From assembly GCF_020595055.1 (NCBI RefSeq), contig NZ_JAJDOO010000020.1, forward strand, positions 1 to 64,000: a DNA stretch of 64,000 bases, in the 5' to 3' direction. The notes below the pieces were generated by a model that worked only from the letters and a program-made list of their open reading frames with translations, searched no databases and was not told the origin of the DNA. Below, piece by piece: positions 37,753 to 46,060 of this stretch. Within the stretch, counting starts at the first letter, position 1; each line of letters opens with the position of its first letter. Source of the DNA: Desulfosporosinus shakirovi. Its GTDB lineage: Bacteria > Bacillota > Desulfitobacteriia > Desulfitobacteriales > Desulfitobacteriaceae. A program made the translations under genes and the position numbers.

Positions 37753-38010
37753 ATGGAAGTATTTTCAAAAGATAAATCAGGTGCTCTTCAAGCATTAGTA
37801 GAGTCACTCCAAAAAGGTCAGGAAAAGCGGATTAGACAGTCATTAGAATCCCTTCTTACAATTAACGCATTAGAGTCTGATCCAGAGCAGATAGAGTTAC
37901 TTAAAAACTTTGCGAACAGTATAAAATTTGATCGGGAAATGTTTATTCTCGGAACAGGTGCCCAAAAATTTAGAGTTAACTTAATGAATTACTGTTATCA
38001 ATTAGATTGA
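37753..38010 (+). CDS. small hypothetical protein
   Basis: An 85-residue, mostly helical, charged soluble protein without recognised motifs. ATG 37753 has AGAGGGAGGTG upstream; a GTG nine nt earlier is in frame but overlaps that site. It lies after spoIVA behind about 370 nt of AT-rich sequence in which I see only the spoIVA terminator, and is followed by its own strong terminator, so it is a single-gene unit. Function unknown. Confidence 0.7.
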   Translation: MEVFSKDKSGALQALVESLQKGQEKRIRQSLESLLTINALESDPEQIELLKNFANSIKFDREMFILGTGAQKFRVNLMNYCYQLD

Positions 38011-38113
38011 AGCAGAAAAGAAATCGGCAGATCGATTCTTAAAACGCTCCCTGATCAGGACGAGCAATAAAGAAAACATAGTTAAAAAAGCTGGACAAAG
38101 CGAAAGGCGGCAT

Positions 38114-38163
38114 CCGATTTATTGTGACTCCTTAGGGAGTTCAAATAAATCGGTTATTTTTTT
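38114..38163 (+). terminator. terminator after the 85-residue protein gene
   Basis: CCGATTTATT and AATAAATCGG outer arms with GACTCC/GGAGTT inside, followed by a run of seven T. Confidence 0.85.
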
Positions 38164-38255
38164 GTCGAGACCTCTGGTTCACTATGTCTTTGATGTTCTT
38201 GGCTCAAGAGATCGGCAGGTTAATACTAGAATATTTCTCGATCCATTTTTTAAAA

Positions 38256-38615
38256 TTATATTCTATTGCCATCCTTATCCAAGTAGATAGGGTTAATTTC
38301 TTGTACACCCATAATTCGTTTACGCATAAGAACTTGATAGAGAGCTAACTTTAACCTGCCATCTATATGCATGGCCTCATTTACCACTAATTGAGTTTCA
38401 CGCAACGCTTGCCCTACCTCGGGTGCATTAATAAGCATACTTTTCCCCAAAAAGCTAATGTAATTTCTAACATTTTTATTATTCAGGTTATCACGTACAT
38501 ATTCACTTTTGCGAATTACACGTATTATTTTAAATGGAATAGCAAATCTAACTAATATTATTAATAATATTGCAAGAACTATCACGGTTATATATTTTTT
38601 CGTTTCGCTATCCAT
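38256..38615 (-). CDS. hypothetical single-span membrane protein
   Basis: A 119-residue protein with one N-terminal transmembrane segment (about residues 9-29) and a basic, helical cytoplasmic part. GGAGGG stands 11 nt before the ATG on the minus strand. It lies downstream of the CoA-transferase genes but 258 nt away, so common transcription is uncertain. No family recognised. Confidence 0.65.
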   Translation of the reverse strand: MDSETKKYITVIVLAILLIILVRFAIPFKIIRVIRKSEYVRDNLNNKNVRNYISFLGKSMLINAPEVGQALRETQLVVNEAMHIDGRLKLALYQVLMRKRIMGVQEINPIYLDKDGNRI

Positions 38616-38873
38616 TAATTACCATCCCTCCAATAGGAATTTGAATATATATTATAAAAAATAAAGCGGGCTATTATTAACAGCTCGCCCTATTAGTTTT
38701 ATAAATGATTAAGTATCTCTTTCGAAATGTATTTAAATAAACATCCCTATGATTTAATTGCTTTTAGAGTTATAAATTGATGTGCATGACAAATTGATTT
38801 TGGATTAGATTAACTCCTAAAGGATAATATTTCATCATCAATGCGTCATTTGACCTTTAGAACGGGCCTGCCT

Positions 38874-39638
38874 TTAAACCATTAAACGCTGAGGATCTAC
38901 TTTATTCAATAGAATATCCAGGATCTCCTGACTGGGAGGATCGGCTTCCACAGCTCTGCTTAAATCCATTTCGAAACCGGTATTTTCTTGAATCTGCTGC
39001 GGGGTAATTCCCTGGAAATATTCAGCCAAATACATTAGCTTAGTGTTTTGGTCAAAGCGCATAATTCCTAGCTCTGTAACCACGGCTTGTGGTCCGACTT
39101 CTGGCAGACCTGACTTCTTACGACCATCCGGTCCATCTATCCACCCTGGGCTGGTTAAATAATCAACTTTTTCACAAAAACGCCGTTTTTGATGCTTCAT
39201 CATAATGACCGTATTACAATTTGTAGCAATTCCGTTAGCTCCGCCACTACCTGTGAATCTAGTCTTAGGATGCCAATAATCTCCGATGCAAGTAGAGTTG
39301 AGGTTACCATATGCATCTATCTGTGCACCACCGAGGAACCCTATATCAATTGTTTTTTTCTTATATGCATTGGCCTGAAAACCAAAATAACGAAATTGAG
39401 GCCATAAAGCGGAAGCATTGTAGGATATTCTCATATCACTTACACTGGTAGGTACCTCAATGGGGCATCCATCGATCATTCCTGTTTCAAAGCAAAGGCG
39501 TACATTAGGAGCAGTACTGTTCTTAGCCAAACTGGCAGCTACCAGTGGTAGCCCTGTCCCAACAATAATGGTAGATCCATCTTTTACTTGGCGTGCCATA
39601 GCTACCGCCATCATTTGACTACTGGAATACTCTGCCAC
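38874..39638 (-). CDS. glutaconate-type CoA-transferase, beta subunit
   Basis: This 254-residue protein is the catalytic B subunit of a class I CoA-transferase resembling GctB. The expected thioester glutamate is Glu51 in C-F-E-T-G-M. The partner A subunit lies 6 nt upstream. GTG 39638 (complement) is the only start near GAGGAG. Together they would activate a dicarboxylic or other acid with CoA from acetyl-CoA or another acyl-CoA. A decayed copy of this gene pair is at 62.3-62.7 kb. Substrate could be glutaconate, glutarate or a 3-oxo acid. Confidence 0.85.
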   Translation of the reverse strand: MAEYSSSQMMAVAMARQVKDGSTIIVGTGLPLVAASLAKNSTAPNVRLCFETGMIDGCPIEVPTSVSDMRISYNASALWPQFRYFGFQANAYKKKTIDIGFLGGAQIDAYGNLNSTCIGDYWHPKTRFTGSGGANGIATNCNTVIMMKHQKRRFCEKVDYLTSPGWIDGPDGRKKSGLPEVGPQAVVTELGIMRFDQNTKLMYLAEYFQGITPQQIQENTGFEMDLSRAVEADPPSQEILDILLNKVDPQRLMV

Positions 39639-39644
39639 GACTTA

Positions 39645-40604
39645 TCATCTCCTCTTCAATCCAGGTACATAGTTAAATCCATTCTTAACCTTTAGCCCCA
39701 GTAAACGGCTTGCACCAAGCTTATCCAAATATTCTTGATGGTTTTTCGTTCCACGAATCCATTCGTCAAGGAATTCTTTAAATAGGTCATCATCGGCGCT
39801 AACCTTGTCATACATACGTAGGTACATGGCATCATAGTCATAATAATTAGTACACTGACTCGGATGGGCACCATGGGGTACTTCAACCACCGCATCGGGT
39901 ATTACATTTGGCAGCTGATTTCTCCAAGGTTCATTGCGCAATTCATCCGGATGCACGATTTGCTCACAGGTAACAATACAATGGGTGGCAGCCATGGCCA
40001 CATCGGTATCGAGGAAGATAGGGCCATCAATTCTACAGGTCCCATCAGGGGCCGCCTGTTGAACATGAATAATTCCGACATCGATTTTAGGAGTGGGCAA
40101 TAAACATACTTTCTCATCGGGATTAAACGGGTTTTCTACGACTTTCAATTTGAATGCTGGAAGTTTTGAATCGCTCTTATAAACTTCTTCAGGAATACCC
40201 CACTCTTCTATTAAGCTCGATCCCAGCATGTTTTTGACAGCGATATAGGGCAAACCCAAAGCTGCGGCATGGTACATCATTGGTTGTACATCCAAGGAGT
40301 AATCTTCCCAGAGAATCTTACCTTCCTCTACATGCTTGCGGAAACGACGACTCACTTGGGTAAAACCTGAATTGGCCATATAGGAATTAAAAAGCACCTT
40401 GACACAACCTGCTCCGATAAGCATGTCAGTATCTCCTCCACCAGGCCCGCCCTCTAGATACAGATTTTTAATTCCCTGTCTTATAATCTCATGCACTGCT
40501 GCATACGGTTTTTTGTTAGTTACGAATCCGCCTAGCGCAATGTGATCTCCATCGTGGATATATTTACTCACTGCTTCCTGCATTGTCATCACTTTGCTAC
40601 TCAT
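39645..40604 (-). CDS. glutaconate-type CoA-transferase, alpha subunit
   Basis: This 319-residue A subunit of a GctAB-like CoA-transferase has the N-terminal D-G-D-H-I-A-L-G-G-F motif and G-G-P-G-G-G-D nucleotide/CoA loop. ATG 40604 (complement) has GGAG 8 nt upstream; a GTG three codons earlier is less likely. The gene follows the SLC13 carrier gene on the same strand, separated by a perfect hairpin, and the whole unit lies behind a sigma-54 promoter. That arrangement suggests uptake of a carboxylate and its activation. Confidence 0.86.
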   Translation of the reverse strand: MSSKVMTMQEAVSKYIHDGDHIALGGFVTNKKPYAAVHEIIRQGIKNLYLEGGPGGGDTDMLIGAGCVKVLFNSYMANSGFTQVSRRFRKHVEEGKILWEDYSLDVQPMMYHAAALGLPYIAVKNMLGSSLIEEWGIPEEVYKSDSKLPAFKLKVVENPFNPDEKVCLLPTPKIDVGIIHVQQAAPDGTCRIDGPIFLDTDVAMAATHCIVTCEQIVHPDELRNEPWRNQLPNVIPDAVVEVPHGAHPSQCTNYYDYDAMYLRMYDKVSADDDLFKEFLDEWIRGTKNHQEYLDKLGASRLLGLKVKNGFNYVPGLKRR

Positions 40605-40699
40605 AGAACTCACTCCAATCTACGTAAACTAGCTCTTTCGTTAATTAATCTATTCATTCAGGATCAGACATTGCCCCTAGTGTACGTTCGTCTTATTAG

Positions 40700-40743
40700 A
40701 GCTAGGTAAACAAACTTAACTATCCCGGTTTGTTTACCTAGCT
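40700..40743 (-). other. perfect 16-bp hairpin between carrier and CoA-transferase genes
   Basis: AGCTAGGTAAACAAAC and its exact complement flank a 12-nt loop. In the minus direction no T run follows, so it may be a partial terminator or an mRNA-stability element that sets different expression of the flanking genes. Confidence 0.6.
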
Positions 40744-40777
40744 ACCTAGTTTATATGCTCGATTTTTAATTTTACTT

Positions 40778-42079
40778 TTATAAAGGCCAGATCATCGGTA
40801 CAACCAGAATTATTATGATAAAACTAACGACTTGAAAAATACCTCCCATTTTCATGTAATCTGTAAATTTGTAGTTACCTGGTCCTAGTACAATTGTGTT
40901 AGGCGGAGTGCCAACGGGAGTCATATAAGCTGCAGCACAAACTGTGGCCAGCCCCATCAACAATGGCAGTGGGCTAAATCCCATACCATTAGCAACAAAT
41001 ATACCAATAGGAGCCATCATAGCAGTTGTAGCAGTATTAGACATCATCTGGGTTAAGAGAACCCCTACCAAACAGAAGGTAGCAAAGATAACGAATGGAC
41101 TTTGATCTCCAACATAGTAAATAGCGGTATCTGCAATTAATTTTCCAGCGCCGCTCTTATCTAATCCGGCAGCAAAACCGATAGCCCCCCCTAAAACGAA
41201 GAAGGTATTCCAGTCAGTTAATTCATACAATCTCTTAATTGACATAGTGCGGAGAACAACGGTTAACATAGCACCTGTAATAGCGACAGTGCCAAGAGTG
41301 AAGCTAAACGACTTGTTAGTTTCAAATTGAGGCTGTAATATAAATCCAAGAATACAAAAAGCTAAAACTCCTCCTGCCAGCCACATCTTGTTTTTTGGAC
41401 GTTCTACATGTTCAATGACTACATCTATCTGAGCTTTAGCTTCCTCTTCTATTTCGTTTTTCCACATCTTCTTAGCCAAGGTTTGACCTATCGTCATGGT
41501 GTAAAGAATAAGCGCAACACATACAGGCAGACCGACATAGCCCCATTCAAAAAAGCCAAACGTAGGTAGTTTTAAACTGATCATTAAGCCATGAACGATT
41601 ACGGGTGGAGTAGAACCTACTAGTGTTAACATACCACCAGTGGTAGCCGCGAAAGCAAGGGGCATGAGCAATTTTTTGGAGCTAACCAGACCATTTGATT
41701 TAGCGGAAATTGCTTGAATTATAGGCGTAAACGTTGCTGTGGTTGAAGTGTTGTTCAGAAAAGCGGACATAAGCATGGCCAGAGGATAAACAATTAAGAT
41801 AATTTTCTTCTCTGATGCGCCAATGAATTTAATGATACTACGACCCATTTCATTAGCCAGGCCAGTTTCAAACAAGGCTGCACCAACCATAACCATACCG
41901 ATAACCAACCAAAGTGTATCTGCGGCAAATCCCGAGAAGGCTACACTAAATTTAGCAACCTGCAGCCAAACCAAGGCCAGACAGCCCAATACTGTAGTTA
42001 CAGCAATTGGAAGCCATTCTGTAACATAAAAGAAAACAACTATGCCTAAAATAATCAGAGCTATTATAGCAGGACTCAT
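40778..42079 (-). CDS. SLC13/DASS-family sodium-coupled carboxylate carrier
   Basis: This 433-residue membrane protein has about 11 hydrophobic segments and the two SNT-type sodium/substrate loops of the DASS family: L-N-N-T-S-T-T-A-T and S-N-T-A-T-T-A-M-M, plus T-P-V-G-T-P-P-N. Family members import di- and tricarboxylates or related anions with sodium. ATG 42079 (complement) follows GAGGAGG. It is first behind a sigma-54 promoter and probably cotranscribed with the CoA-transferase, which fits import of a dicarboxylate such as glutarate; substrate is inferred. Confidence 0.87.
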   Translation of the reverse strand: MSPAIIALIILGIVVFFYVTEWLPIAVTTVLGCLALVWLQVAKFSVAFSGFAADTLWLVIGMVMVGAALFETGLANEMGRSIIKFIGASEKKIILIVYPLAMLMSAFLNNTSTTATFTPIIQAISAKSNGLVSSKKLLMPLAFAATTGGMLTLVGSTPPVIVHGLMISLKLPTFGFFEWGYVGLPVCVALILYTMTIGQTLAKKMWKNEIEEEAKAQIDVVIEHVERPKNKMWLAGGVLAFCILGFILQPQFETNKSFSFTLGTVAITGAMLTVVLRTMSIKRLYELTDWNTFFVLGGAIGFAAGLDKSGAGKLIADTAIYYVGDQSPFVIFATFCLVGVLLTQMMSNTATTAMMAPIGIFVANGMGFSPLPLLMGLATVCAAAYMTPVGTPPNTIVLGPGNYKFTDYMKMGGIFQVVSFIIIILVVPMIWPL

Positions 42080-42188
42080 CAATACTCCTCCTCATATTAT
42101 GTAGTTTTATGATCTAAACCTGAGCTTACCTTATTGCCCTTCACCTCCTGAAGCTAAATTATTTATTCTTAGGAATATTCTGTATTAA

Positions 42189-42204
42189 TGCAAAATTTAT
42201 GCCA
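42189..42204 (-). promoter_or_regulatory. sigma-54 promoter of the carrier/CoA-transferase unit
   Basis: Read on the minus strand it is TGGCAT-AAATT-TTGCA, matching the -24/-12 consensus, 110 nt before the carrier start. Confidence 0.85.
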
Positions 42205-42493
42205 GCCTAAATTAGTATTTTGAGTTGGCCCTTAACATTTCTAATTAAGTTAACATTATATCAATCATTAATTACTATTATAGTAGATATTTTGATTATT
42301 ATAAATATTTTGTTAAATTTTATTTTTTGGTGTAATGCACCTTCTAGGTATTAGATAGTAATTAAAAATCAAATTTAAATGTAATTTCTAACTAATCTGA
42401 TAATTTTGATAATTTTACGCTTTATTTTTTATTTATCTTGAAACAACTTACCAATTTAATACATATTAACCGTTTTAGGTAAGAAAAACTGAT

Positions 42494-42517
42494 AACTGTT
42501 GTGTTTTCAGTACACAT
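42494..42517 (-). repeat. 24-bp element shared with 61622-61645
   Basis: These 24 bases are identical, on the minus strand, to 61622-61645 on the plus strand; identity stops at both ends. In each place it lies upstream of, and in the same orientation as, a sigma-54 promoter (about 290 and 420 bp). It contains an ACTG-9-CAGT dyad. Candidate enhancer site. Confidence 0.65.
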
Positions 42518-42685
42518 TTCTAAGCAACAATGTACAACGTATACAGAAATTTTATGATTCTATAAATAGGCTTTATACGAAGAGGTTCGGCTAAGGCGGT
42601 AACCATTGTTGCGTTGCAGAGATAGGCTTTCCATGGCCCGAATAGGACGTTCTAGAATGGAGCGCCGCAAGGATATAGCAGGGCA

Positions 42686-42705
42686 CCATGACGGCCGAGT
42701 GTCCC
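42686..42705 (-). repeat. dispersed GGGACACT-type repeat core
   Basis: On the minus strand it reads GGGACACTCGGCCGTCATGG, nearly the same as 61919-61940 and the core of the tandem repeat at 24.5 kb. Confidence 0.6.
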
Positions 42706-42920
42706 AGTATTTGTTGAGCTTCATGAAACACCATTATGGATAGAAAATTAAATTCCTGTGGATAAATGGCTACCACGGAAGTAATTTGAATTGTGAAAAA
42801 TTTCTGCGAATGGGCATCGAAAATATTGTAAATTATATTGAAGTGGTATATCCTAAGGGGTAGGAAGCTACTTAATATGCATAAACGCAAGGGATCGCTT
42901 GGGTATTCTAAATGCAAAGA

Positions 42921-42951
42921 AATTACTTGATATCAGAGATATCAAGTAATT
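42921..42951. promoter_or_regulatory. perfect 14-bp inverted repeat, candidate operator
   Basis: AATTACTTGATATC and its exact complement are separated by AGA. It lies 98 nt before the crotonase gene that is followed by a TyrR-like regulator gene, just upstream of a weak sigma-A promoter. No T run follows. The symmetry suits a dimeric helix-turn-helix protein. Confidence 0.6.
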
Positions 42952-42983
42952 AATAGCGATTAAGCTATCTTGGATATGCCAAA

Positions 42984-43012
42984 TTGCTTAATAATGCAAT
43001 TTAGCATAATAT
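42984..43012 (+). promoter_or_regulatory. weak sigma-A-type promoter of the crotonase-regulator unit
   Basis: TTGCTT and TAATAT are spaced 17 nt. A 7-bp inverted repeat AAATTGC/GCAATTT (42981-43002) overlaps the -35. No good sigma-54 site was found here; a GG-N10-GC pair at 42902-42915 is weak. Confidence 0.4.
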
Positions 43013-43048
43013 TCTATAGAGCAAAAAAATATTGAGGAGTGTAAAGCG

Positions 43049-43924
43049 ATGGCAAGACGAGAATGTTTGAAGTTCATAAAAACCCCTCAAGAGGACAACA
43101 ATAACCATTTGCTTTATCAAAAAGATGGCTTTTTGGCAAGGATCATCCTGAACAGACCAGAGAAATATAATGCCTTTTCCTTACCAATGATTCGAAAATG
43201 GGCTGAAGCACTACAGGATGCTCAAGAAGATCCTAATATAAGGGTTATCGTAGTGACTGCCAAGGGCAAGGCTTTTTCAACCGGCGGTGACGTTGAAGCT
43301 ATGTTAAAAGGAAAAGGATTTGTCGGCTGTGATGATCAGAGTGAAGCCTGGGGTGATAAAGCCATTGACCGTAAACGAGCTTTGACAAACCATATTCATA
43401 AAATTGCTCTAACTTTAGAAATGATGGATAAGCCTGTTATTTGTGGTATTAATGGAATCGCAATAGGGGCAGGCCTTGATATGGCGTTAATGTGCGATAT
43501 TAGGGTAGCCGCAGAAGATGTTCAACTTTCTGCAGGTTATGTGAAAGCAGGAATCGTGCCTGGTGATGGTGGTGCTTTCTATTTACCGCGTTTAGTTGGA
43601 ATTGCAAAAGCTTTAGAAATCTTATGGACGGGAGATTATATTTCTGCTCATGAGGCTAAAGAAATAGGTATGATTAACAAAGTGGTTCCTGCTCTGGAAT
43701 TAGAACAGGCCACTTTAGAGTTGGCAAGAAAAATTGCCGACTCTCCTCCGGTATGCGTTCAAATGATTAAGCGGGCAGTTTATTCGGCACAACGAACTAA
43801 CGATTTGCGGACAGCTTTAGATCTGATTTCTTCACAAATGGCTATTGTATCCGAGATGTCCGATCATAAAGAGGGATTAAATGCCATTATTGAAAAGCGT
43901 AAACCGATTTTTACCGGCCAATAA
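43049..43924 (+). CDS. crotonase-family protein, probably not a classical hydratase
   Basis: This 291-residue crotonase-fold protein has the oxyanion motif F-S-T-G-G-D-V, but the first hydratase glutamate is replaced (G-A-G-L-D-M-A) and the second position is in S-A-G-Y-V-K-A-G rather than P-E. An aspartate in the following V-P-G-D-G-G loop resembles isomerase-type or other crotonase enzymes. It could be an enoyl- or dienoyl-CoA isomerase, a hydrolase or a dehydratase. GAGGAG precedes the ATG. The second sigma-54-type regulator follows and is probably cotranscribed. Confidence 0.8.
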   Translation: MARRECLKFIKTPQEDNNNHLLYQKDGFLARIILNRPEKYNAFSLPMIRKWAEALQDAQEDPNIRVIVVTAKGKAFSTGGDVEAMLKGKGFVGCDDQSEAWGDKAIDRKRALTNHIHKIALTLEMMDKPVICGINGIAIGAGLDMALMCDIRVAAEDVQLSAGYVKAGIVPGDGGAFYLPRLVGIAKALEILWTGDYISAHEAKEIGMINKVVPALELEQATLELARKIADSPPVCVQMIKRAVYSAQRTNDLRTALDLISSQMAIVSEMSDHKEGLNAIIEKRKPIFTGQ

Positions 43925-43950
43925 ATTCATCTAGGTTGGAGGGAAATAGT

Positions 43951-46041
43951 TTGTTGAGTGTGGGGCAAGTAATGTCACGACTTTCCATATGTCTCTATAA
44001 CTATCATACTATCGGGGACGCGATGACTATAATGATAGAAAAAGAAGTTGCTGGCTTGCCCTTTCTTAATGAACAAGGTTATCTGCTAGGTATGGTCACT
44101 AAAAACCAGATTATAGAAAAAGGTATAGAAAACTATGTTGCCGGAGATAAGGCCGCAGATTACCTTACGAATCGCTTCCTCCCCTTAAATGAAGATGCGT
44201 TATTAGAGGATGTTTGGAATTTACCTTTTGATATATACCCGGTGTTAAATAACATGGAAGAACTTATTGGCATAGTATCTAAATATTCCTTATTACAAGG
44301 GTATTTTCTGGAGGTTCGATCACGCAGTCAAGAGCTAGAGGCGGTCTTTAACTCGGCGCATAATGGTATTTTATCGATCAATAAACAGGGAATTATTACA
44401 TCCCTCAACCCAGCGGCAGAAAAACCAACCCGTACAACTAAAGAGGAAGCTGTCGGACGTTTTTTAAACGATATTATTATCCCTACAGGCCTCCTGGAGG
44501 TCCTTCGTAACGGAATACCTGAATATGGGGCGAAATTTCAAGTGGGTCGCAGACTGTATATCTCCAATCGGACACCAATTATGAAAGATGGAGAAGTAGT
44601 AGGAGCTGTAGGAGTTTTCCAAGATGTTTCTGAGATAGAAAAGGTTTTACAGGAACTGCAAAGTGTAAAGCAACTCAATGAAGAACTCCAGACAATTATT
44701 GCCTCCTCTTATGATGGGCTAATCATTTGTAACGGACAGGGTGATATTCTTCGCTGCAATCCTGCAGTGGGGAGGATACTAGAAGCTCCATGGGAAAGGT
44801 TAGTGGGAAGACCCTTTAAAGAGCTTGTGGATAAAGGCATCTTTAAAAACAACATCATACAGTTAGTTAAGAAACAGGGCGGCTTTATCAGTATCTTAGA
44901 AAGGCCTTTTACTAAACATTCACTGGTTATCACAGCTAACCCGGTCTTTAGTGAAGAAGAGGAAATTGTAAAGATTGTTATTAATATAAGAGATATGACT
45001 GAGTTAGAATTTTTGCGGGAAGCACTTGAAGAGAGTAAACAACTTTCTGAAAAATATGAGTCGCAGATCGCTTTGATGCGGAATCATAAAGAAATCGGTA
45101 CTGAATTGAGATACTGTTCCATTATCATGAACAATGTTTTGGATCTGGCGTATAGGGTAAGTCAAGTCGACTCGCCGGTGGTACTAGTCGGAGAACAAGG
45201 GGTAGGAAAGGAGGAAATTGCCAGATCGATACATTTCCAAAGCAAACGAAGCAAAGGGCCTTTTTACAAAATTAATTGTGGTTCAGTTCCAGAACATCTT
45301 TTGGAAATTGAGCTATTTGGTGAAGGGACCTTTAATGGCAGAAATATCGGAAAACCAGGGGGGTTAGAATTAGCTAACCAAGGGAGTGTTTACTTAGAGA
45401 ATATAGGTAACATGCCCCTAAACTTACAAGGGCGTCTTGTGCGTGTTCTTCAAGATAAGATGTTGCAGGCAACCGGTGAAAAGGATAGGAAATCCATAGA
45501 TATTAGAATTTTGTCGGGCACGGAGAAACCTTTAAAAAAGTTAGTTGAAAAAGGACTCTTTCGCTCAGATCTTTTCTATACTCTAAATATCGTGCCCATT
45601 AAAGTTCCTGCTCTAAGAGAGCGGAAAGAGGACCTTATTCCCCTTGTTCTTTTTAACCTAGAGCAAAATAATAAGCGTCATGGGTTTGAGAAGGTTTTTT
45701 CTCCGGAAGCTGTTCAGTTAATATTAGATTATCCTTGGCTGGGAAATGTTCGAGAGATGGCGAATGTGGTTGAGAGGCTGGCAGTTACAGCAAATGAAAA
45801 GGTTATCTCTGCCGAAGAAGTCGATGAGGTACTTTATGAAAAGGAACAGAGCCCTCTTAAGACAGTCACAGTGACCGGAGTTGTTCCACTTAAGGAAGCC
45901 ATTATTGATTTAGAACAACAACTTCTCAGTTTAGCTATGAAACTTCACGGAACTACAGTTAAAGCTGCTGAGGCTTTAGGCGTTAATCAGTCCACGGTAG
46001 TACGAAAGCTGCAGAAATTGAAAAATAACCATGGAGGTTAA
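43951..46041 (+). CDS. CBS-PAS-PAS-AAA+ regulator with degenerate sigma-54 motifs and TyrR-like HTH
   Basis: This 696-residue protein has the same layout as the other two regulators in the window: a CBS pair (about 5-125), two PAS domains and an AAA+ domain. Walker A is G-E-Q-G-V-G-K-E near residue 414. The GAFTGA loop is replaced by G-T-F-N-G-R (near 459), and Walker B reads S-V-Y-L-E-N-I-G-N, losing both the aspartate and the catalytic glutamate. The C-terminal helix-turn-helix (K-A-A-E-A-L-G-V-N-Q-S-T-V-V) is TyrR-like. It probably cannot remodel sigma-54 and may act as a sigma-A regulator or repressor. TTG 43951 follows GGAGGG. Confidence 0.88.
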   Translation: MLSVGQVMSRLSICLYNYHTIGDAMTIMIEKEVAGLPFLNEQGYLLGMVTKNQIIEKGIENYVAGDKAADYLTNRFLPLNEDALLEDVWNLPFDIYPVLNNMEELIGIVSKYSLLQGYFLEVRSRSQELEAVFNSAHNGILSINKQGIITSLNPAAEKPTRTTKEEAVGRFLNDIIIPTGLLEVLRNGIPEYGAKFQVGRRLYISNRTPIMKDGEVVGAVGVFQDVSEIEKVLQELQSVKQLNEELQTIIASSYDGLIICNGQGDILRCNPAVGRILEAPWERLVGRPFKELVDKGIFKNNIIQLVKKQGGFISILERPFTKHSLVITANPVFSEEEEIVKIVINIRDMTELEFLREALEESKQLSEKYESQIALMRNHKEIGTELRYCSIIMNNVLDLAYRVSQVDSPVVLVGEQGVGKEEIARSIHFQSKRSKGPFYKINCGSVPEHLLEIELFGEGTFNGRNIGKPGGLELANQGSVYLENIGNMPLNLQGRLVRVLQDKMLQATGEKDRKSIDIRILSGTEKPLKKLVEKGLFRSDLFYTLNIVPIKVPALRERKEDLIPLVLFNLEQNNKRHGFEKVFSPEAVQLILDYPWLGNVREMANVVERLAVTANEKVISAEEVDEVLYEKEQSPLKTVTVTGVVPLKEAIIDLEQQLLSLAMKLHGTTVKAAEALGVNQSTVVRKLQKLKNNHGG

Positions 46042-46060
46042 TGAAAGAGGAGGTCAAGTT

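Larger units (their letters stand above)
42083..43048. other. AT-rich divergent regulatory region
   Basis: This 966-nt region separates the carrier gene (-) from a crotonase gene (+). It holds a minus-strand sigma-54 promoter (42189-42204), a 24-bp element shared with 61.6 kb (42494-42517), a dispersed repeat core (42686-42705), a perfect 14-bp inverted repeat (42921-42951) and a weak plus-strand promoter with a 7-bp inverted repeat over its -35. No convincing gene lies in it. Confidence 0.7.

Noticed and set aside
42900-42916. Possible sigma-54 site before the crotonase at 43 kb
   Set aside because: Only GG-N10-GC is kept and the remaining consensus bases do not match, unlike the seven other sites.
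42591-42917. 108-codon minus-strand frame in the divergent regulatory region
   Set aside because: No ribosome site, no recognisable motif, and it covers a dispersed repeat core.
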